NCBI RefSeq assembly: GCF_030161435.1 | Contig: NZ_BSSV01000002.1 | Location: 434,001 to 498,000 of the forward strand | Source of the DNA: Thalassotalea loyana | GTDB lineage: Bacteria > Pseudomonadota > Gammaproteobacteria > Enterobacterales > Alteromonadaceae | Reading direction: 5' to 3' | Length of the DNA: 64,000 bases | Shown here: piece by piece, positions 1 to 8,669 of the stretch | Layout: each line of letters opens with the position of its first letter | How positions within the stretch are numbered: position 1 is the stretch's first letter | Notes under the pieces: model-generated | Seen by the model: the letters and a program-made list of their open reading frames with translations, nothing else | The model's database searches: none | What the model was told of the DNA's origin: nothing | Made by a program: the position numbers and the translations under genes

Positions 1-738
1 GAAAAAGACATCGCATTAAGCGAGCTTGACGCAATTTTAATGCGTAAAGATCCGCCGTTTGATACTGAATATATCTACGCAACTTACATGTTAGAACGCG
101 CTGAACTTGCAGGCACCTTGATTGTAAATAAACCACAAAGCCTGCGTGACTGTAACGAAAAGCTATTCACTGCATGGTTCCCTGAACTAAGTGCTAAAAC
201 GCTAGTAACTCGCAACGCAAAACAGATTCGTGAATTCCATCAAGCAGAAAAAGACGTCATTATCAAACCACTTGATGGTATGGGTGGCTCATCAATTTTC
301 CGCATTAAGGAAGGTGATGCGAATGTTGGTGTCATTATTGAGACACTAACGGACCACGGTAACCAATACGCGATGGTTCAAGAATACATGCCTGAAATAA
401 AAGACGGTGATAAACGTATTTTAATTGTAAACGGCGAACCCATGCCATATTGCCTCGCGCGTATCCCTGCGCAAGGTGAGACCCGTGGTAATTTGGCTGC
501 TGGTGGCAGTGGTGTTGCTCGTCCATTAAGTGCAAGTGATAAGCTCATTGCTGAAACAATTGCTCCTGAATTGAAAAAACGCGGTCTATACTTTGTAGGG
601 TTAGATGTTATCGGTGACAAAGTTACTGAGATCAACGTCACAAGTCCTACATGTATTAAAGAAATTGAAGCTGCCTACCCTATCAACATCAGTGGTAAGC
701 TAATGGATGCAATCGAGCATACATTGAAAAACTCATAA
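1..738 (+). CDS. gshB: Glutathione synthetase, 3' part (5' end outside window)
   Basis: GshB joins gamma-glutamylcysteine and glycine with ATP to make glutathione in the cytoplasm. The reading frame is open from base 1, so the 245 residues seen are the C-terminal three quarters of a protein usually about 315 aa long; the first ATG in view (base 40) is internal. The ATP-grasp domain is clear: a MRKDPPFDTEYIYATY segment, the glycine-rich loop KPLDGMGGSSIF, YCLARIP, RGNLAAGG, and the metal-binding end LDVIGDKVTEINVTSPT. The next gene, algH, starts 15 bases downstream, the usual gammaproteobacterial order gshB-yqgE-yqgF. Identification is secure. Confidence 0.95.
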   Translation, partial: EKDIALSELDAILMRKDPPFDTEYIYATYMLERAELAGTLIVNKPQSLRDCNEKLFTAWFPELSAKTLVTRNAKQIREFHQAEKDVIIKPLDGMGGSSIFRIKEGDANVGVIIETLTDHGNQYAMVQEYMPEIKDGDKRILIVNGEPMPYCLARIPAQGETRGNLAAGGSGVARPLSASDKLIAETIAPELKKRGLYFVGLDVIGDKVTEINVTSPTCIKEIEAAYPINISGKLMDAIEHTLKNS

Positions 739-753
739 CGGCAGGAGAAATTG

Positions 754-1308
754 ATGGACAGTCTAGAAAATCAATTATTAATAGCAATGCCCACATTAAA
801 CGATCCGTATTTTAATAAAACGGTGACTTATATCTGTGAACACAATGATGATGGCGCCATGGGATTAATCATTAATTTACCCGTGAACCTGACACTCAAT
901 GAATTGCTTGAACAAATTGATGCAGACAACAAAGACTGTCTATCACTTGAACAACCAGTTTTAACTGGTGGTCCCGTCGCTCCTCAACGTGGTTTTGTTC
1001 TTCATAGCCCTCAGCACTGCTGGACAAGTTCATTGTCACTTAGTAGTGACTTTATGATCACAACATCAAAAGATATTTTGATGGCATTAGGTACCGAAGA
1101 GGCACCTGAATCGTATGTCGTAACACTGGGTTATGCTGGTTGGGGACCAGGTCAGTTAGAGCAAGAAATACTCGAGAACTCTTGGTTAACGACACCGGCA
1201 GATGCGGATATTATTTTTAATACGCCTATCGAAATGCGTTGGAAAAAAGCCACTGAAAAACTAGGAATTGACCTAGCACACCTCTCAAATGATATAGGAC
1301 ATGCTTAA
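754..1308 (+). CDS. algH: YqgE/AlgH family protein (UPF0301)
   Basis: A 184-residue cytoplasmic protein of the AlgH/YqgE family. Its biochemical role is not settled; in Pseudomonas it was linked to alginate regulation. Family landmarks are the N-terminal [23 protein letters not shown], the central [15 protein letters not shown] and the later [19 protein letters not shown] at 751 could extend it by one residue, but AGGAG at 743-747 is better spaced for the ATG at 754. The stop overlaps the ruvX start by one base (TAATG), so the two are probably translationally coupled. Confidence 0.93.
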   Translation: MDSLENQLLIAMPTLNDPYFNKTVTYICEHNDDGAMGLIINLPVNLTLNELLEQIDADNKDCLSLEQPVLTGGPVAPQRGFVLHSPQHCWTSSLSLSSDFMITTSKDILMALGTEEAPESYVVTLGYAGWGPGQLEQEILENSWLTTPADADIIFNTPIEMRWKKATEKLGIDLAHLSNDIGHA

Positions 1309-1739
1309 TGGCAGAACAAGGAATGCGTACCATTCTTGGTTTTGATTTTGGCAAAAAATCAATCGGCTGCGCCATCGGACAAGAGATCACCGGTACCGCC
1401 AATCCCCTCAACGCGATAAAAGCAAAAGATGGCATTCCACAATGGAGTGACATTGAAAAGTTACTCAAAGAGTGGCAACCGCAGCTTGTTGTGGTTGGCC
1501 TTCCGCTTAATATGGACGGCACCGAGCAACAACTGACCAAAGATGCGAAAAAATTTGGCAACCGCATCCATGGCCGCTTCGGTGTGCAAGTCGAGTTTCA
1601 AGATGAACGATTAACCACGGCGGATGCAAAAGAACAGCTTTTTGCCGCTGGGGGTTATCGAAACCTATCAAAAGGCAATGTTGACTCACAATCAGCCGTG
1701 TTAATTATCGAGAGCTTTTTCGAAGCCAGCTACCAATAA
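1308..1739 (+). CDS. ruvX: Holliday junction resolvase-like RNase H fold protein RuvX/YqgF
   Basis: A 143-residue protein of the YqgF family. The fold is RNase H-like. Homologues act in processing the 5' end of pre-16S rRNA and have been proposed as Holliday junction resolvases. Visible motifs are [14 protein letters not shown] with the first acidic residue (Asp13), [19 protein letters not shown] and the C-terminal [13 protein letters not shown] with the last acidic residue. It begins inside the algH stop codon; an in-frame Met five residues later (base 1323) is an alternative start. Length is normal for the family. Confidence 0.93.
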   Translation: MAEQGMRTILGFDFGKKSIGCAIGQEITGTANPLNAIKAKDGIPQWSDIEKLLKEWQPQLVVVGLPLNMDGTEQQLTKDAKKFGNRIHGRFGVQVEFQDERLTTADAKEQLFAAGGYRNLSKGNVDSQSAVLIIESFFEASYQ

Positions 1740-1748
1740 TATCTATCT

Positions 1749-2681
1749 ATGAATATAGCGGGAATCATCGCACCATTGGTCTTGGTTGGCCTAATTGGTT
1801 TTATTGCAACTAAGTCAAAATTACTAAAACGCCAGCAGCTTGATGCACTGAGTAAATTTACTTTTCATCTCGCAATTCCTGCCTATTTATTTTTACGAAT
1901 GGCTCAAGCAGATATTCAAAGCCATTTTGACGTGACCATTTACGGGGCATTTTATTTACCCGTATTAATGATATTTTTCTTCGCTTATTTCAGTAATTAT
2001 TTCTTTCACAACAATTACCGAAAAAAACATGATGCGTCAGCAGTGTATGCCTTGGCCTCAAGCTACTCAAACAATGTTATCGTTGGCCTGCCTGTTATTT
2101 TACTTGCGCTCGGTGAAACTCTGTTACCCATCGTGTTTATGATCGTGGTATTTCATTCGGCCATGTTGTTTACCCTGACAAGTGTGTTAGCGGAAAAAGG
2201 CCAACAAACGAGTATCGCAAAAACCGCTAAATCGACCTTTTTTAACCCGCTAATCATGAGTATTGTCGGTGGCGCACTGACGAACTTATATCTCACACTA
2301 ACAGGCTATCAATTACCAAATATCTTGGTAGCGAGTATGCAGATATTAGGCAAACCAATCGTATCACTCGCGCTTTTTGCCTTAGGTGGCTCGATGGCGT
2401 ACTACCAGGTAAAAAGTGAGAAATACTTTATTAGCTTTGCCTGTCTGTTGAAGTTAATTGCCCTGCCAACACTCGTGTATTTAGCTTGTATTGGCTTAGG
2501 ATTATCATTACAAGTTACCCAAGTACTTGTGGTTATGAGTGCCTGTCCTACGGGCGTAAATGCTTACTTGATTGCCAAGAACTATCAGAATCATCAAGAC
2601 ACGGTAGCAGGTACAGTAGTGGCAAGTACCGTAATCAGTGTCTTAACAATTCCAGCTTGGTTAATGTTTTTAACGCATTAA
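1749..2681 (+). CDS. AEC family transporter (auxin efflux carrier-like permease)
   Basis: A 310-residue integral membrane protein of the AEC family (PF03547), with about ten hydrophobic segments in two sets of five separated by a polar loop near residues 155-165. Bacterial members such as MdcF and YfdV-type proteins export or exchange organic anions; the substrate cannot be read from sequence. Supporting features are the N-terminal PLVLVGLIGFIATKSKLL, an Asn-containing segment YSNNVIVGLPVI, and the C-terminal SACPTGVNAYLIA, all typical of the family. It follows ruvX by 9 bases and may be co-transcribed. Its stop overlaps the stop of the convergent permease by 3 bases. Confidence 0.85.
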   Translation: MNIAGIIAPLVLVGLIGFIATKSKLLKRQQLDALSKFTFHLAIPAYLFLRMAQADIQSHFDVTIYGAFYLPVLMIFFFAYFSNYFFHNNYRKKHDASAVYALASSYSNNVIVGLPVILLALGETLLPIVFMIVVFHSAMLFTLTSVLAEKGQQTSIAKTAKSTFFNPLIMSIVGGALTNLYLTLTGYQLPNILVASMQILGKPIVSLALFALGGSMAYYQVKSEKYFISFACLLKLIALPTLVYLACIGLGLSLQVTQVLVVMSACPTGVNAYLIAKNYQNHQDTVAGTVVASTVISVLTIPAWLMFLTH

Positions 2682-3595
2682 AATATTGCGTTATATCCAA
2701 AGCCTGCGGTAATCGCCATCGTTATCACGACAACAACGAATGCGATGATAAGCGGCGTTCGAAAGATTGATTTCAATAACACGACTTCCGTTAAGCTTGC
2801 GCCGGCACTGCCGATAATGAGTGCCATGACAGCACCAAGTCCCATACCTTTTGCCACAAGCGCTGCGCTAAGTGGAATAACGGCCTCAGCTCGAATATAC
2901 AAAGGAATACCAATAATTGCGGCCACAGGAATTGCCCACGGGTTTTCATCACTTGCGACATTGGCGATATATTCTGCTGGCATAAAGCCGTAGATCACTG
3001 AACCTATTGCAATACCACCGATAAGGTAAGGTAATACTGTTTTGAAGTCTTTCCAGGTACTTTGCCAAATTTTTGCCCAATGGCTTTCTACTTTTTTAGC
3101 TGAGCCACAGGCACTACCGCAACCACTTGCCTTCGGAACTTCGTATGCTTGAGGTTTGATATATTTTTCAAATCCAAGCTTTTCCAAGGTAATACCTGCG
3201 ATAACCGAAACCATCATTGCGACGACAAAATAAAATACCGTCACCTGAACGCCAAATGTGACAAAGAATAAACCAATAATAATCGGGTTAAGTAAAGGAC
3301 TTGCGAATAAAAACACCATCATGGTGCCAAAGCCAGCTTTAGCTCTTAGTAACCCCTTTAAAAACGGGATTGTTGAGCAAGAACAAAATGGTGTTATCGC
3401 GCCCAATAGTGCAGCAACAACATAACCTTTGCCTTGTTTGTCGCTCAAGATTGACTCGATTTTTTTAGGTGGAATGTAGTGCTGTAGCACACCCACCACA
3501 TAACTAATTGCCAAAAATAAAAGTGTTAGCTCAATGGCTAAGAATGCAAACATTTCTAATGTTTGTCTCATTGCTTGTGAAGATATTTCGAACAT
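2678..3595 (-). CDS. DUF318/ArsP_1-type permease, probable metal or metalloid efflux
   Basis: A 305-residue membrane protein of the PF03773 permease family (about eight membrane segments). Members include the organoarsenical exporter ArsP and proteins linked to copper/zinc export. The signature TPFCSCSTIPF lies near residue 67. A central cytoplasmic loop carries CGSACGS, a possible metal-binding pair of cysteines. The second half contains GIPLYIRAEAVIPLSAALVAKG, also typical. It is divergent from an ArsR-type regulator, and each start is preceded by a copy of the same 24-bp palindrome, so metal- or metalloid-responsive repression is likely. Which ion or compound is exported is not visible. 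Confidence 0.82.
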   Translation of the reverse strand: MFEISSQAMRQTLEMFAFLAIELTLLFLAISYVVGVLQHYIPPKKIESILSDKQGKGYVVAALLGAITPFCSCSTIPFLKGLLRAKAGFGTMMVFLFASPLLNPIIIGLFFVTFGVQVTVFYFVVAMMVSVIAGITLEKLGFEKYIKPQAYEVPKASGCGSACGSAKKVESHWAKIWQSTWKDFKTVLPYLIGGIAIGSVIYGFMPAEYIANVASDENPWAIPVAAIIGIPLYIRAEAVIPLSAALVAKGMGLGAVMALIIGSAGASLTEVVLLKSIFRTPLIIAFVVVVITMAITAGFGYNAIF

Positions 3596-3607
3596 TTTAT
3601 TAAATCC

Positions 3608-3631
3608 ATATTTCTAGAATATTCGAAATAT
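3608..3631. promoter_or_regulatory. Palindromic operator copy 1, permease side
   Basis: An imperfect dyad with arms ATATTTC (3608-3614) and GAAATAT (3625-3631) around a 10-bp centre that contains GAATATTC. It sits just upstream of the permease start. The same arms and spacing recur at 3657-3680, which argues for a binding site of the ArsR protein encoded next door. Binding is inferred. Confidence 0.65.
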
Positions 3632-3656
3632 AAATTAAAACATTAGCCGTGACAAG

Positions 3657-3680
3657 ATATTTCTAGTAATATCGAAATAT
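3657..3680. promoter_or_regulatory. Palindromic operator copy 2, arsR side
   Basis: Second copy of the dyad: arms ATATTTC (3657-3663) and GAAATAT (3674-3680), centre TAGTAATATC. It starts exactly 49 bp after copy 1 and lies 32 bp before the regulator ATG. Both copies are followed by AAA. It is the likely autoregulatory site of the ArsR protein. Confidence 0.65.
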
Positions 3681-3712
3681 AAAGTAAGAATTAAGCAGAT
3701 GGGTTGAGCATT

Positions 3713-4015
3713 ATGGATATAGAAATTGCTGCAAAAGCATTGAAAGAATTAGGCCATAAGACGCGACTTTCGATATATAAAGAAGTCGTAAAGGCGGGGC
3801 ATGATGGGATTAGTGTTGGTAATGTGCAGGAAAAACTGAGTATACCTGGCTCAACACTTTCGCATCACATTTCGGGTTTAAGCCAAGCTCAACTTATTCA
3901 TCAACGACGTGAAGGGCGCACGTTATTTTGTGTTGCAAACTATCAACAGCTTAACGATGTCATTGGTTTTCTCATTGACGAGTGTTGTATTGATGAAATA
4001 AAACCAACAAAATAA
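3713..4015 (+). CDS. ArsR/SmtB family transcriptional regulator
   Basis: A 100-residue winged-helix repressor. The recognition helix region reads LSIPGSTLSHHISGLSQAQLI and is followed by the beta wing QRREGRTLFCVANY, standard for ArsR/SmtB. The classical ELCVCDLC arsenic site of helix alpha-3 is absent; candidate ligands are FC in the wing and the C-terminal pair ECC, so the inducer may be sensed differently. A TTG at 3704 is in frame, but the ATG at 3713 is preferred because nothing resembling a ribosome site precedes the TTG at proper distance. It probably represses the divergent permease and itself through the two dyads between them. A MAPEG gene follows after 33 bases. Confidence 0.85.
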   Translation: MDIEIAAKALKELGHKTRLSIYKEVVKAGHDGISVGNVQEKLSIPGSTLSHHISGLSQAQLIHQRREGRTLFCVANYQQLNDVIGFLIDECCIDEIKPTK

Positions 4016-4048
4016 GCCATTAACAATAACAACAATCATGAGGTGTTT

Positions 4049-4438
4049 ATGACAATTTTAATCTGGTGTTTAATTATTGCCACGCTCTTACCAACGCTAG
4101 CAAAGGCGCCTGTTGCTTATGCTCAACAAAAAGCAGGTGGCTACAACAATAAGCATCCAAGATCACAACAAGCACAGCTTGAAGGTTTTGGCGCAAGAGC
4201 ATTAGCCGCACATAAGAATGCTTATGAGTCGCTCACCTATATTATCCCAGCTTTTTTACTCGCCATGATCACCAATAACACCGGGAACACGTTCGAGTTA
4301 CTGGCGATAACAGTGGTTGTATCACGCGTTGTGTTTAATGTGTTTTATTTAATCAACCAAGATATTTTACGTTCACTTTCTTGGTTTGTTGGTATCGGTT
4401 GTTCAATCGCTATGATGGTGATGTGCATTCCCGGATAA
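4049..4438 (+). CDS. MAPEG family membrane protein
   Basis: A 129-residue protein with four hydrophobic segments, matching the MAPEG family (PF01124; YecN-like bacterial members). The diagnostic stretch is RSQQAQLEGFGARALAAHKN, where the family keeps a conserved Arg/Ala/His arrangement, followed by VVVSRVVFNVFYLINQDILR. Eukaryotic relatives are glutathione-dependent; the bacterial function is mostly unknown. The ORF extends to a GTG at 4043, but ATGAGG at 4038-4043 is a good ribosome site for the ATG at 4049. It probably shares a transcript with the ArsR gene and ends at the hairpin terminator downstream. Confidence 0.85.
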   Translation: MTILIWCLIIATLLPTLAKAPVAYAQQKAGGYNNKHPRSQQAQLEGFGARALAAHKNAYESLTYIIPAFLLAMITNNTGNTFELLAITVVVSRVVFNVFYLINQDILRSLSWFVGIGCSIAMMVMCIPG

Positions 4439-4445
4439 CCCCCTC

Positions 4446-4471
4446 AGGCACAACACCTTGTTGTGCCTTTA
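4446..4471. terminator. Bidirectional intrinsic terminator
   Basis: A 10-bp perfect stem (AGGCACAACA, 4446-4455, with TGTTGTGCCT, 4459-4468), a 3-base loop and a short T run. It lies between the convergent MAPEG gene and the lipoxygenase-like gene, and overlaps the last base of the latter's stop codon. Confidence 0.75.
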
Positions 4472-5629
4472 AAACTGAATTGATACATAGCATTTATCTG
4501 CCCCATCCAAATGCTTAATTTCAGGAATAAAACTTGTTAACTTTTCACTTCGAAACATCGAACCATAGGGTTTTGCATACGCGTTAACAAAGTACCTATA
4601 CCACGCATCATTCTCGGTTTTGGGGCCAAACCTAGCATACTCAATCCACTTGTAATACTCGGCGTGTTCTAGCGAGTGGACAACAGAGTTGCTCCACACC
4701 AAATAGGCAAGCGGAATGGTCGTTGCACGAATCTCTGGTGGTATTGGGTAAATCGTGTCATTGAACCAGGTTGAAAGGGCTTGTAATTGCGATTTGGTAA
4801 AGCCTTGACGGTCAACATATTCCCGAATAAACGGGTAGAAGCTATGAATTTTTTGCTCAAACGCAAAATCAGATCTTAATGTCGGCTCCCACTCCATGCC
4901 GAAGTTATCTGGGTTAGCAATGTCTTTCGCCATCGGTTTGGCAGGTCGTGTTTGTTGGTCAATGTCCCAGTACTGCTGAACTCTGGCCAAAATAGAGTCA
5001 CTCGCCCGCATATTAGCGTAATCAGGTAATAGCGTATGGCAGAAAAACGTTGAACTTGAGGCTTGAATACCGCCGTTGTTGTAGACCAAGGTGTAACGAG
5101 AATGGCGATTCAAGAAACGCTTTAATTGACTATCATCAATTCGATTGGCATAAACAGCCAGTGCTGTTGGCGCATGAAAATGAACGAAGGAATGATAATG
5201 AATCGGCACGGCCAAGAAACACGCGCGTTGTGCTCTATCCATTGTATCAAATTCACTTTCACCCGCTCTTGGTCTTGGTGTTGCAGTTTGGCTTTCTGGA
5301 TCGATATCTATCTCAGCAGTTCGCATCCCAATGTTTTCAAAATACCTAAGGTCGAGCACGTTGCTTCTGACATATCTTGCTAAACCTGTTGTAGTGATTA
5401 ACAAATAGAGTGTCTGAGGCGTTAAATCTTGGGAAGGTTTATTATCAAAAAAACGTCGAATTATATGATAGTAGCCTCGACCTATCACCAGCCTTGGCAT
5501 TTTCATGACGAGTGCTTTGGCATAATCCACCACACTCACATCTTTTGGTGTAGCATGAAATGCCGTTACATCATTATGCTTTGACTCGTAAGCTTGCTGG
5601 TAGGATGCAACAGACTTTTTAAATTCCAT
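4469..5629 (-). CDS. Compact lipoxygenase-like protein (tentative)
   Basis: A 386-residue protein without an obvious signal peptide. Two stretches recall the iron site of lipoxygenases. Near residues 143-190 there is a His-rich helix (HYHSFVHFH) followed by a RFLNRHSRYTLVYNNGGI segment, like the family's LLxPHxRYTLxIN. Near residues 322-340 SNSVVHSLEHAEYY resembles ASAxHAAVNFGQY, keeping a His-x3-His pair where lipoxygenases have His-x3-Asn/His. It departs from the family: the length is far below the usual 550 or more, the H-x4-H spacing of the first pair is not exact, and the chain ends SIQF rather than in Ile. It is a single gene between two terminators. A fatty-acid dioxygenase role is an inference. 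Confidence 0.5.
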   Translation of the reverse strand: MEFKKSVASYQQAYESKHNDVTAFHATPKDVSVVDYAKALVMKMPRLVIGRGYYHIIRRFFDNKPSQDLTPQTLYLLITTTGLARYVRSNVLDLRYFENIGMRTAEIDIDPESQTATPRPRAGESEFDTMDRAQRACFLAVPIHYHSFVHFHAPTALAVYANRIDDSQLKRFLNRHSRYTLVYNNGGIQASSSTFFCHTLLPDYANMRASDSILARVQQYWDIDQQTRPAKPMAKDIANPDNFGMEWEPTLRSDFAFEQKIHSFYPFIREYVDRQGFTKSQLQALSTWFNDTIYPIPPEIRATTIPLAYLVWSNSVVHSLEHAEYYKWIEYARFGPKTENDAWYRYFVNAYAKPYGSMFRSEKLTSFIPEIKHLDGADKCYVSIQF

Positions 5630-5690
5630 AGTTCTATCCCTAATGACTACGTTGTTTCTTTTTTAACCTACAGTACGAAAAAAACAGACA

Positions 5691-5718
5691 TAAAAAAAGC
5701 ACCTTGCGGTGCCTTTTA
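5691..5718 (-). terminator. Terminator of the pilTU transcript
   Basis: Read on the minus strand: stem GCACC/GGTGC (5 bp, extendable by a wobble) with a GCAA loop, followed by seven T. It lies 22 bases after the pilU stop codon. Confidence 0.7.
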
Positions 5719-5739
5719 TTTTTGAAAACGAGCAATTAA

Positions 5740-6873
5740 TTAGAAATCGTCTTTATCATTTTCTAAACCCGCTAATGTCACGCCTGATAGCGCACCCGTT
5801 CCGCCCTGATCATTTGTTCTAAGCTTGATCATTAAGCGTAAGTCATTAGGAGAATCCGCATGATGAAGTGCATCTGCGTAATTAATCATGCCTCGCTGGT
5901 ACAGGTTAAATAACGCTTGGTCAAACGTTTGCATCCCCTGCTCCGTTGATTTTTCCATGACTTCTTTAATCTCACCGACTTCACCCTTTTTGATGAGTTC
6001 AGCAATGTAAGGTGAGTTCAATAAGATCTCTATTGCCGCTACTCGACCATTTCCGTCTTTTGTAGGGATAAGCTGTTGAGCAATAATGCCACGGAGGTTA
6101 AGTGCCAAGTCGAACAGTAACTTACCATGTTGTTCAGCTGGAACTAAGTGCATGATACGGTCAATGGCCTGGTTGGCGTTATTGGCGTGAAGTGTTGCAA
6201 TACACAAGTGACCAGTTTCGGCAAAGCTTAACGCATGCTCCATAATTTCTTGGCTACGAATCTCACCAATAAGAATAACATCTGGCGCTTGTCGTAATGA
6301 GCTCTTCAGTGCAGCATCAAAACTTTCTGTATCAAGGCCAACCTCACGTTGTGTAATCATTGACTTTTGATGCTCATGAACAAATTCAACGGGATCTTCA
6401 ATCGTTAATATGTGACCACGAGAGTTTTTATTTCTAAAGCCAATTAGCGCCGCCATCGAGGTTGATTTACCGGTACCCGTACCACCAACAAACAACACTA
6501 AGCCACGCTTAGACATCACAACATCTTTTAATACGGATGGTAAGCCAAGTTCATCCGCATCCGGAATATCCGTAACAATACGACGAATAACCATACCCGC
6601 CATATCACGTTGCCAAAATGCACTAACACGGAAACGACCAATACCGTCGATTGAAATCGCAAAGTTACATTCTTTCTCTGAATCAAACGCCTCTTGTTGT
6701 TTCGCGTTCATTGCACTGTGAACTAAACTCAACGCATCTTCCGGGCTTAGCGGTTTTTCATCAATCGGCACAAGTTCGCCGTTGATTTTCGCACTAACCG
6801 GTAGTTTAGCGGTGACGAACATATCTGATGCTTGCTCATCGACCATTTTCTGGAGTAAATCGTGAAAAATCAT
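5740..6873 (-). CDS. pilU: Type IV pilus retraction ATPase PilU
   Basis: PilU is the accessory retraction motor of type IV pili, a cytoplasmic hexameric ATPase working with PilT. The 377-residue chain has the N-terminal PAS-like domain (MVDEQASDMFVTAKLPVSAKI), the Walker A loop GGTGTGKST near residue 130, the Asp/His boxes (TIEDPVEFVHEH), Walker B DVILIGEIR and ATLHANNANQAIDR. A tail of about 40 residues rich in Asp and Gly follows the ATPase core, as in other PilU proteins and unlike PilT. It starts 8 bases after pilT, forming the pilTU operon. Confidence 0.95.
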   Translation of the reverse strand: MIFHDLLQKMVDEQASDMFVTAKLPVSAKINGELVPIDEKPLSPEDALSLVHSAMNAKQQEAFDSEKECNFAISIDGIGRFRVSAFWQRDMAGMVIRRIVTDIPDADELGLPSVLKDVVMSKRGLVLFVGGTGTGKSTSMAALIGFRNKNSRGHILTIEDPVEFVHEHQKSMITQREVGLDTESFDAALKSSLRQAPDVILIGEIRSQEIMEHALSFAETGHLCIATLHANNANQAIDRIMHLVPAEQHGKLLFDLALNLRGIIAQQLIPTKDGNGRVAAIEILLNSPYIAELIKKGEVGEIKEVMEKSTEQGMQTFDQALFNLYQRGMINYADALHHADSPNDLRLMIKLRTNDQGGTGALSGVTLAGLENDKDDF

Positions 6874-6881
6874 ACTATCAC

Positions 6882-7925
6882 CTAAAAGCCAGTGAATTGG
6901 TTTTTATCATGCGCTTTAGCAGCCGCGTCTTGGCGTGTAATTAAACCACGGTTAACTAAGTTCAATAAACACTGGTCCATCGTCTGCATACCATGCGCCA
7001 TACCCGTTTGGATCGCACTGTACATCTGCGCGATTTTATCTTCGCGAATCAAGTTACGAATTGCAGGAACACCAATCATAATTTCATGAGCGGCAACTCG
7101 GCCACCGCCAACTTTTTTCACTAAGGTTTGTGAAATAACTGCGCGTAGTGACTCAGATAACATTGAACGCACCATTGATTTCTCTTCCGCTGGGAATACA
7201 TCAATAATACGGTCAATGGTTTTAGGTGCAGAGGTTGTATGTAGTGTACCGAAGACTAAGTGACCGGTTTCAGCAGCGGTCATTGCAAGACGAATCGTTT
7301 CCAAGTCACGTAATTCACCAACGAGAATAACGTCAGGGTCTTCACGTAACGCACTGCGAAGCGCATTGTTGAAACTTAATGTGTCACGATGCACTTCACG
7401 TTGGTTGATTAAACAGGCTTTGTTTTCATGAACAAATTCAATTGGGTCTTCAATCGTTAAAATATGGTGGTGTTTGTAGCTATTGATGTAGTCAATCATA
7501 GCTGCCAGGGTTGTTGACTTACCCGAACCCGTTGGTCCTGTTACCAATACCAATCCACGAGGGTTATCCGCAATATCACGGAAAATATCTGGGCAACCGA
7601 GGTCTTCTAACGTTAATACTTTTGACGGGATAGTACGAAATACAGCCGCTGGGCCTCGGTTTTGGTTAAAGGCATTAACCCTGAATCGTGCCAGATTTGG
7701 CACTTCAAATGAAAAATCCGCTTCGAGGTTTTCTTCGTATTCTTTACGTTGTCGATCTGTCATAATGTCGTAGACAAGTGCATTAACATCTTTAGCATCA
7801 AACGCAGGAATATTGAGTTTACGCACATCGCCATCTACACGGATAGATGGAGGCGTACCTGTTGATAAATGTAAATCAGATGCATTATGTTCAACGCTGA
7901 ACGCTAACAGTTCGGTGATATCCAT
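6882..7925 (-). CDS. pilT: Type IV pilus retraction ATPase PilT
   Basis: PilT powers pilus depolymerisation, and so twitching, DNA uptake and surface sensing. All landmarks are present in 347 residues: N-terminal HNASDLHLSTGTPPSIRVDG, Walker A GPTGSGKSTTLA, Asp box TIEDPIEFVHENK, Walker B DPDVILVGELRD, HTTSAPKTIDR and a C-terminal AIRNLIRE motif. The ATG is preceded on the minus strand by AGAGG. It is divergent from yggS with only 33 bases between the start codons, so the promoters must overlap; this back-to-back pilTU/yggS-proC order is familiar from Pseudomonas and Shewanella. Confidence 0.97.
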   Translation of the reverse strand: MDITELLAFSVEHNASDLHLSTGTPPSIRVDGDVRKLNIPAFDAKDVNALVYDIMTDRQRKEYEENLEADFSFEVPNLARFRVNAFNQNRGPAAVFRTIPSKVLTLEDLGCPDIFRDIADNPRGLVLVTGPTGSGKSTTLAAMIDYINSYKHHHILTIEDPIEFVHENKACLINQREVHRDTLSFNNALRSALREDPDVILVGELRDLETIRLAMTAAETGHLVFGTLHTTSAPKTIDRIIDVFPAEEKSMVRSMLSESLRAVISQTLVKKVGGGRVAAHEIMIGVPAIRNLIREDKIAQMYSAIQTGMAHGMQTMDQCLLNLVNRGLITRQDAAAKAHDKNQFTGF

Positions 7926-7958
7926 AAGGACCTCTTATTAAAATAGTTATAAAGCAAC

Positions 7959-8633
7959 ATGAGTAATATTAAAGATAACCTTGGCAAAGTTGAACAGCAA
8001 ATTAAAAATGCATGTCAAATAAATCAGAAATCCCCAACACGTGTCCAACTTTTAGCCGTCAGTAAAACGAAACCAGCCTCAGACGTAGAATCAGCATACA
8101 ACGCTGGTCAACGATTATTTGGCGAGAACTATGTGCAAGAAGCTGTTGATAAAATTAACGAACTTGATCACCTTGATGAGATTCAGTGGTACTTCATTGG
8201 CCCGATTCAATCGAATAAAACAAAACTAATCGCAGAGCACTTTGATTGGGTTCAAAGCGTTGATAGAGTCAAAATTCTTCAGCGTTTAAACGAACAGCGT
8301 CCGTCTGAAAAGGGCAAACTCAACGTATGTTTGCAAGTAAACATTAGCGATGAAGCGTCTAAATCTGGCGCAACATTAGCTGAGCTACCGGCACTAATTG
8401 ATACGATTAAGCAATGTGAAAATCTTGTGCTGAGAGGGTTTATGGCGATTCCTGAAAAAGGTAACCCAAGCTTGAGTTTTGAAAAAATGGACCAATTATT
8501 TACACAATACCAAGCGCAAATTCCAACAATTGATACACTATCAATGGGAATGTCTGGCGATATGGAACTCGCGATTGCAAACGGCTCAACCATGGTACGT
8601 ATAGGCACAGCAATATTTGGCGCTCGACATTAA
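7959..8633 (+). CDS. yggS: YggS family pyridoxal phosphate homeostasis protein
   Basis: A 224-residue single-domain TIM-barrel protein that binds pyridoxal 5'-phosphate without known enzyme activity and helps balance vitamin B6 and amino acid pools. The PLP lysine lies in LLAVSKTKP. Other family motifs are FGENYVQEA, WYFIGPIQSNKTK, VCLQVNISDEASKSG and the phosphate-binding end LSMGMSGDMELAIANGSTMVRIGTAIFG. It heads the run yggS-proC-yggT on the plus strand. Confidence 0.95.
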   Translation: MSNIKDNLGKVEQQIKNACQINQKSPTRVQLLAVSKTKPASDVESAYNAGQRLFGENYVQEAVDKINELDHLDEIQWYFIGPIQSNKTKLIAEHFDWVQSVDRVKILQRLNEQRPSEKGKLNVCLQVNISDEASKSGATLAELPALIDTIKQCENLVLRGFMAIPEKGNPSLSFEKMDQLFTQYQAQIPTIDTLSMGMSGDMELAIANGSTMVRIGTAIFGARH

Positions 8634-8669
8634 CTAACCTGAATGACAGGCATTAGAAAGAGAAAATTA

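Noticed and set aside
2486-2770. 94-codon plus-strand frame overlapping the AEC and permease genes
   Set aside because: Lies in the wrong frame of two well-supported genes; no family character.
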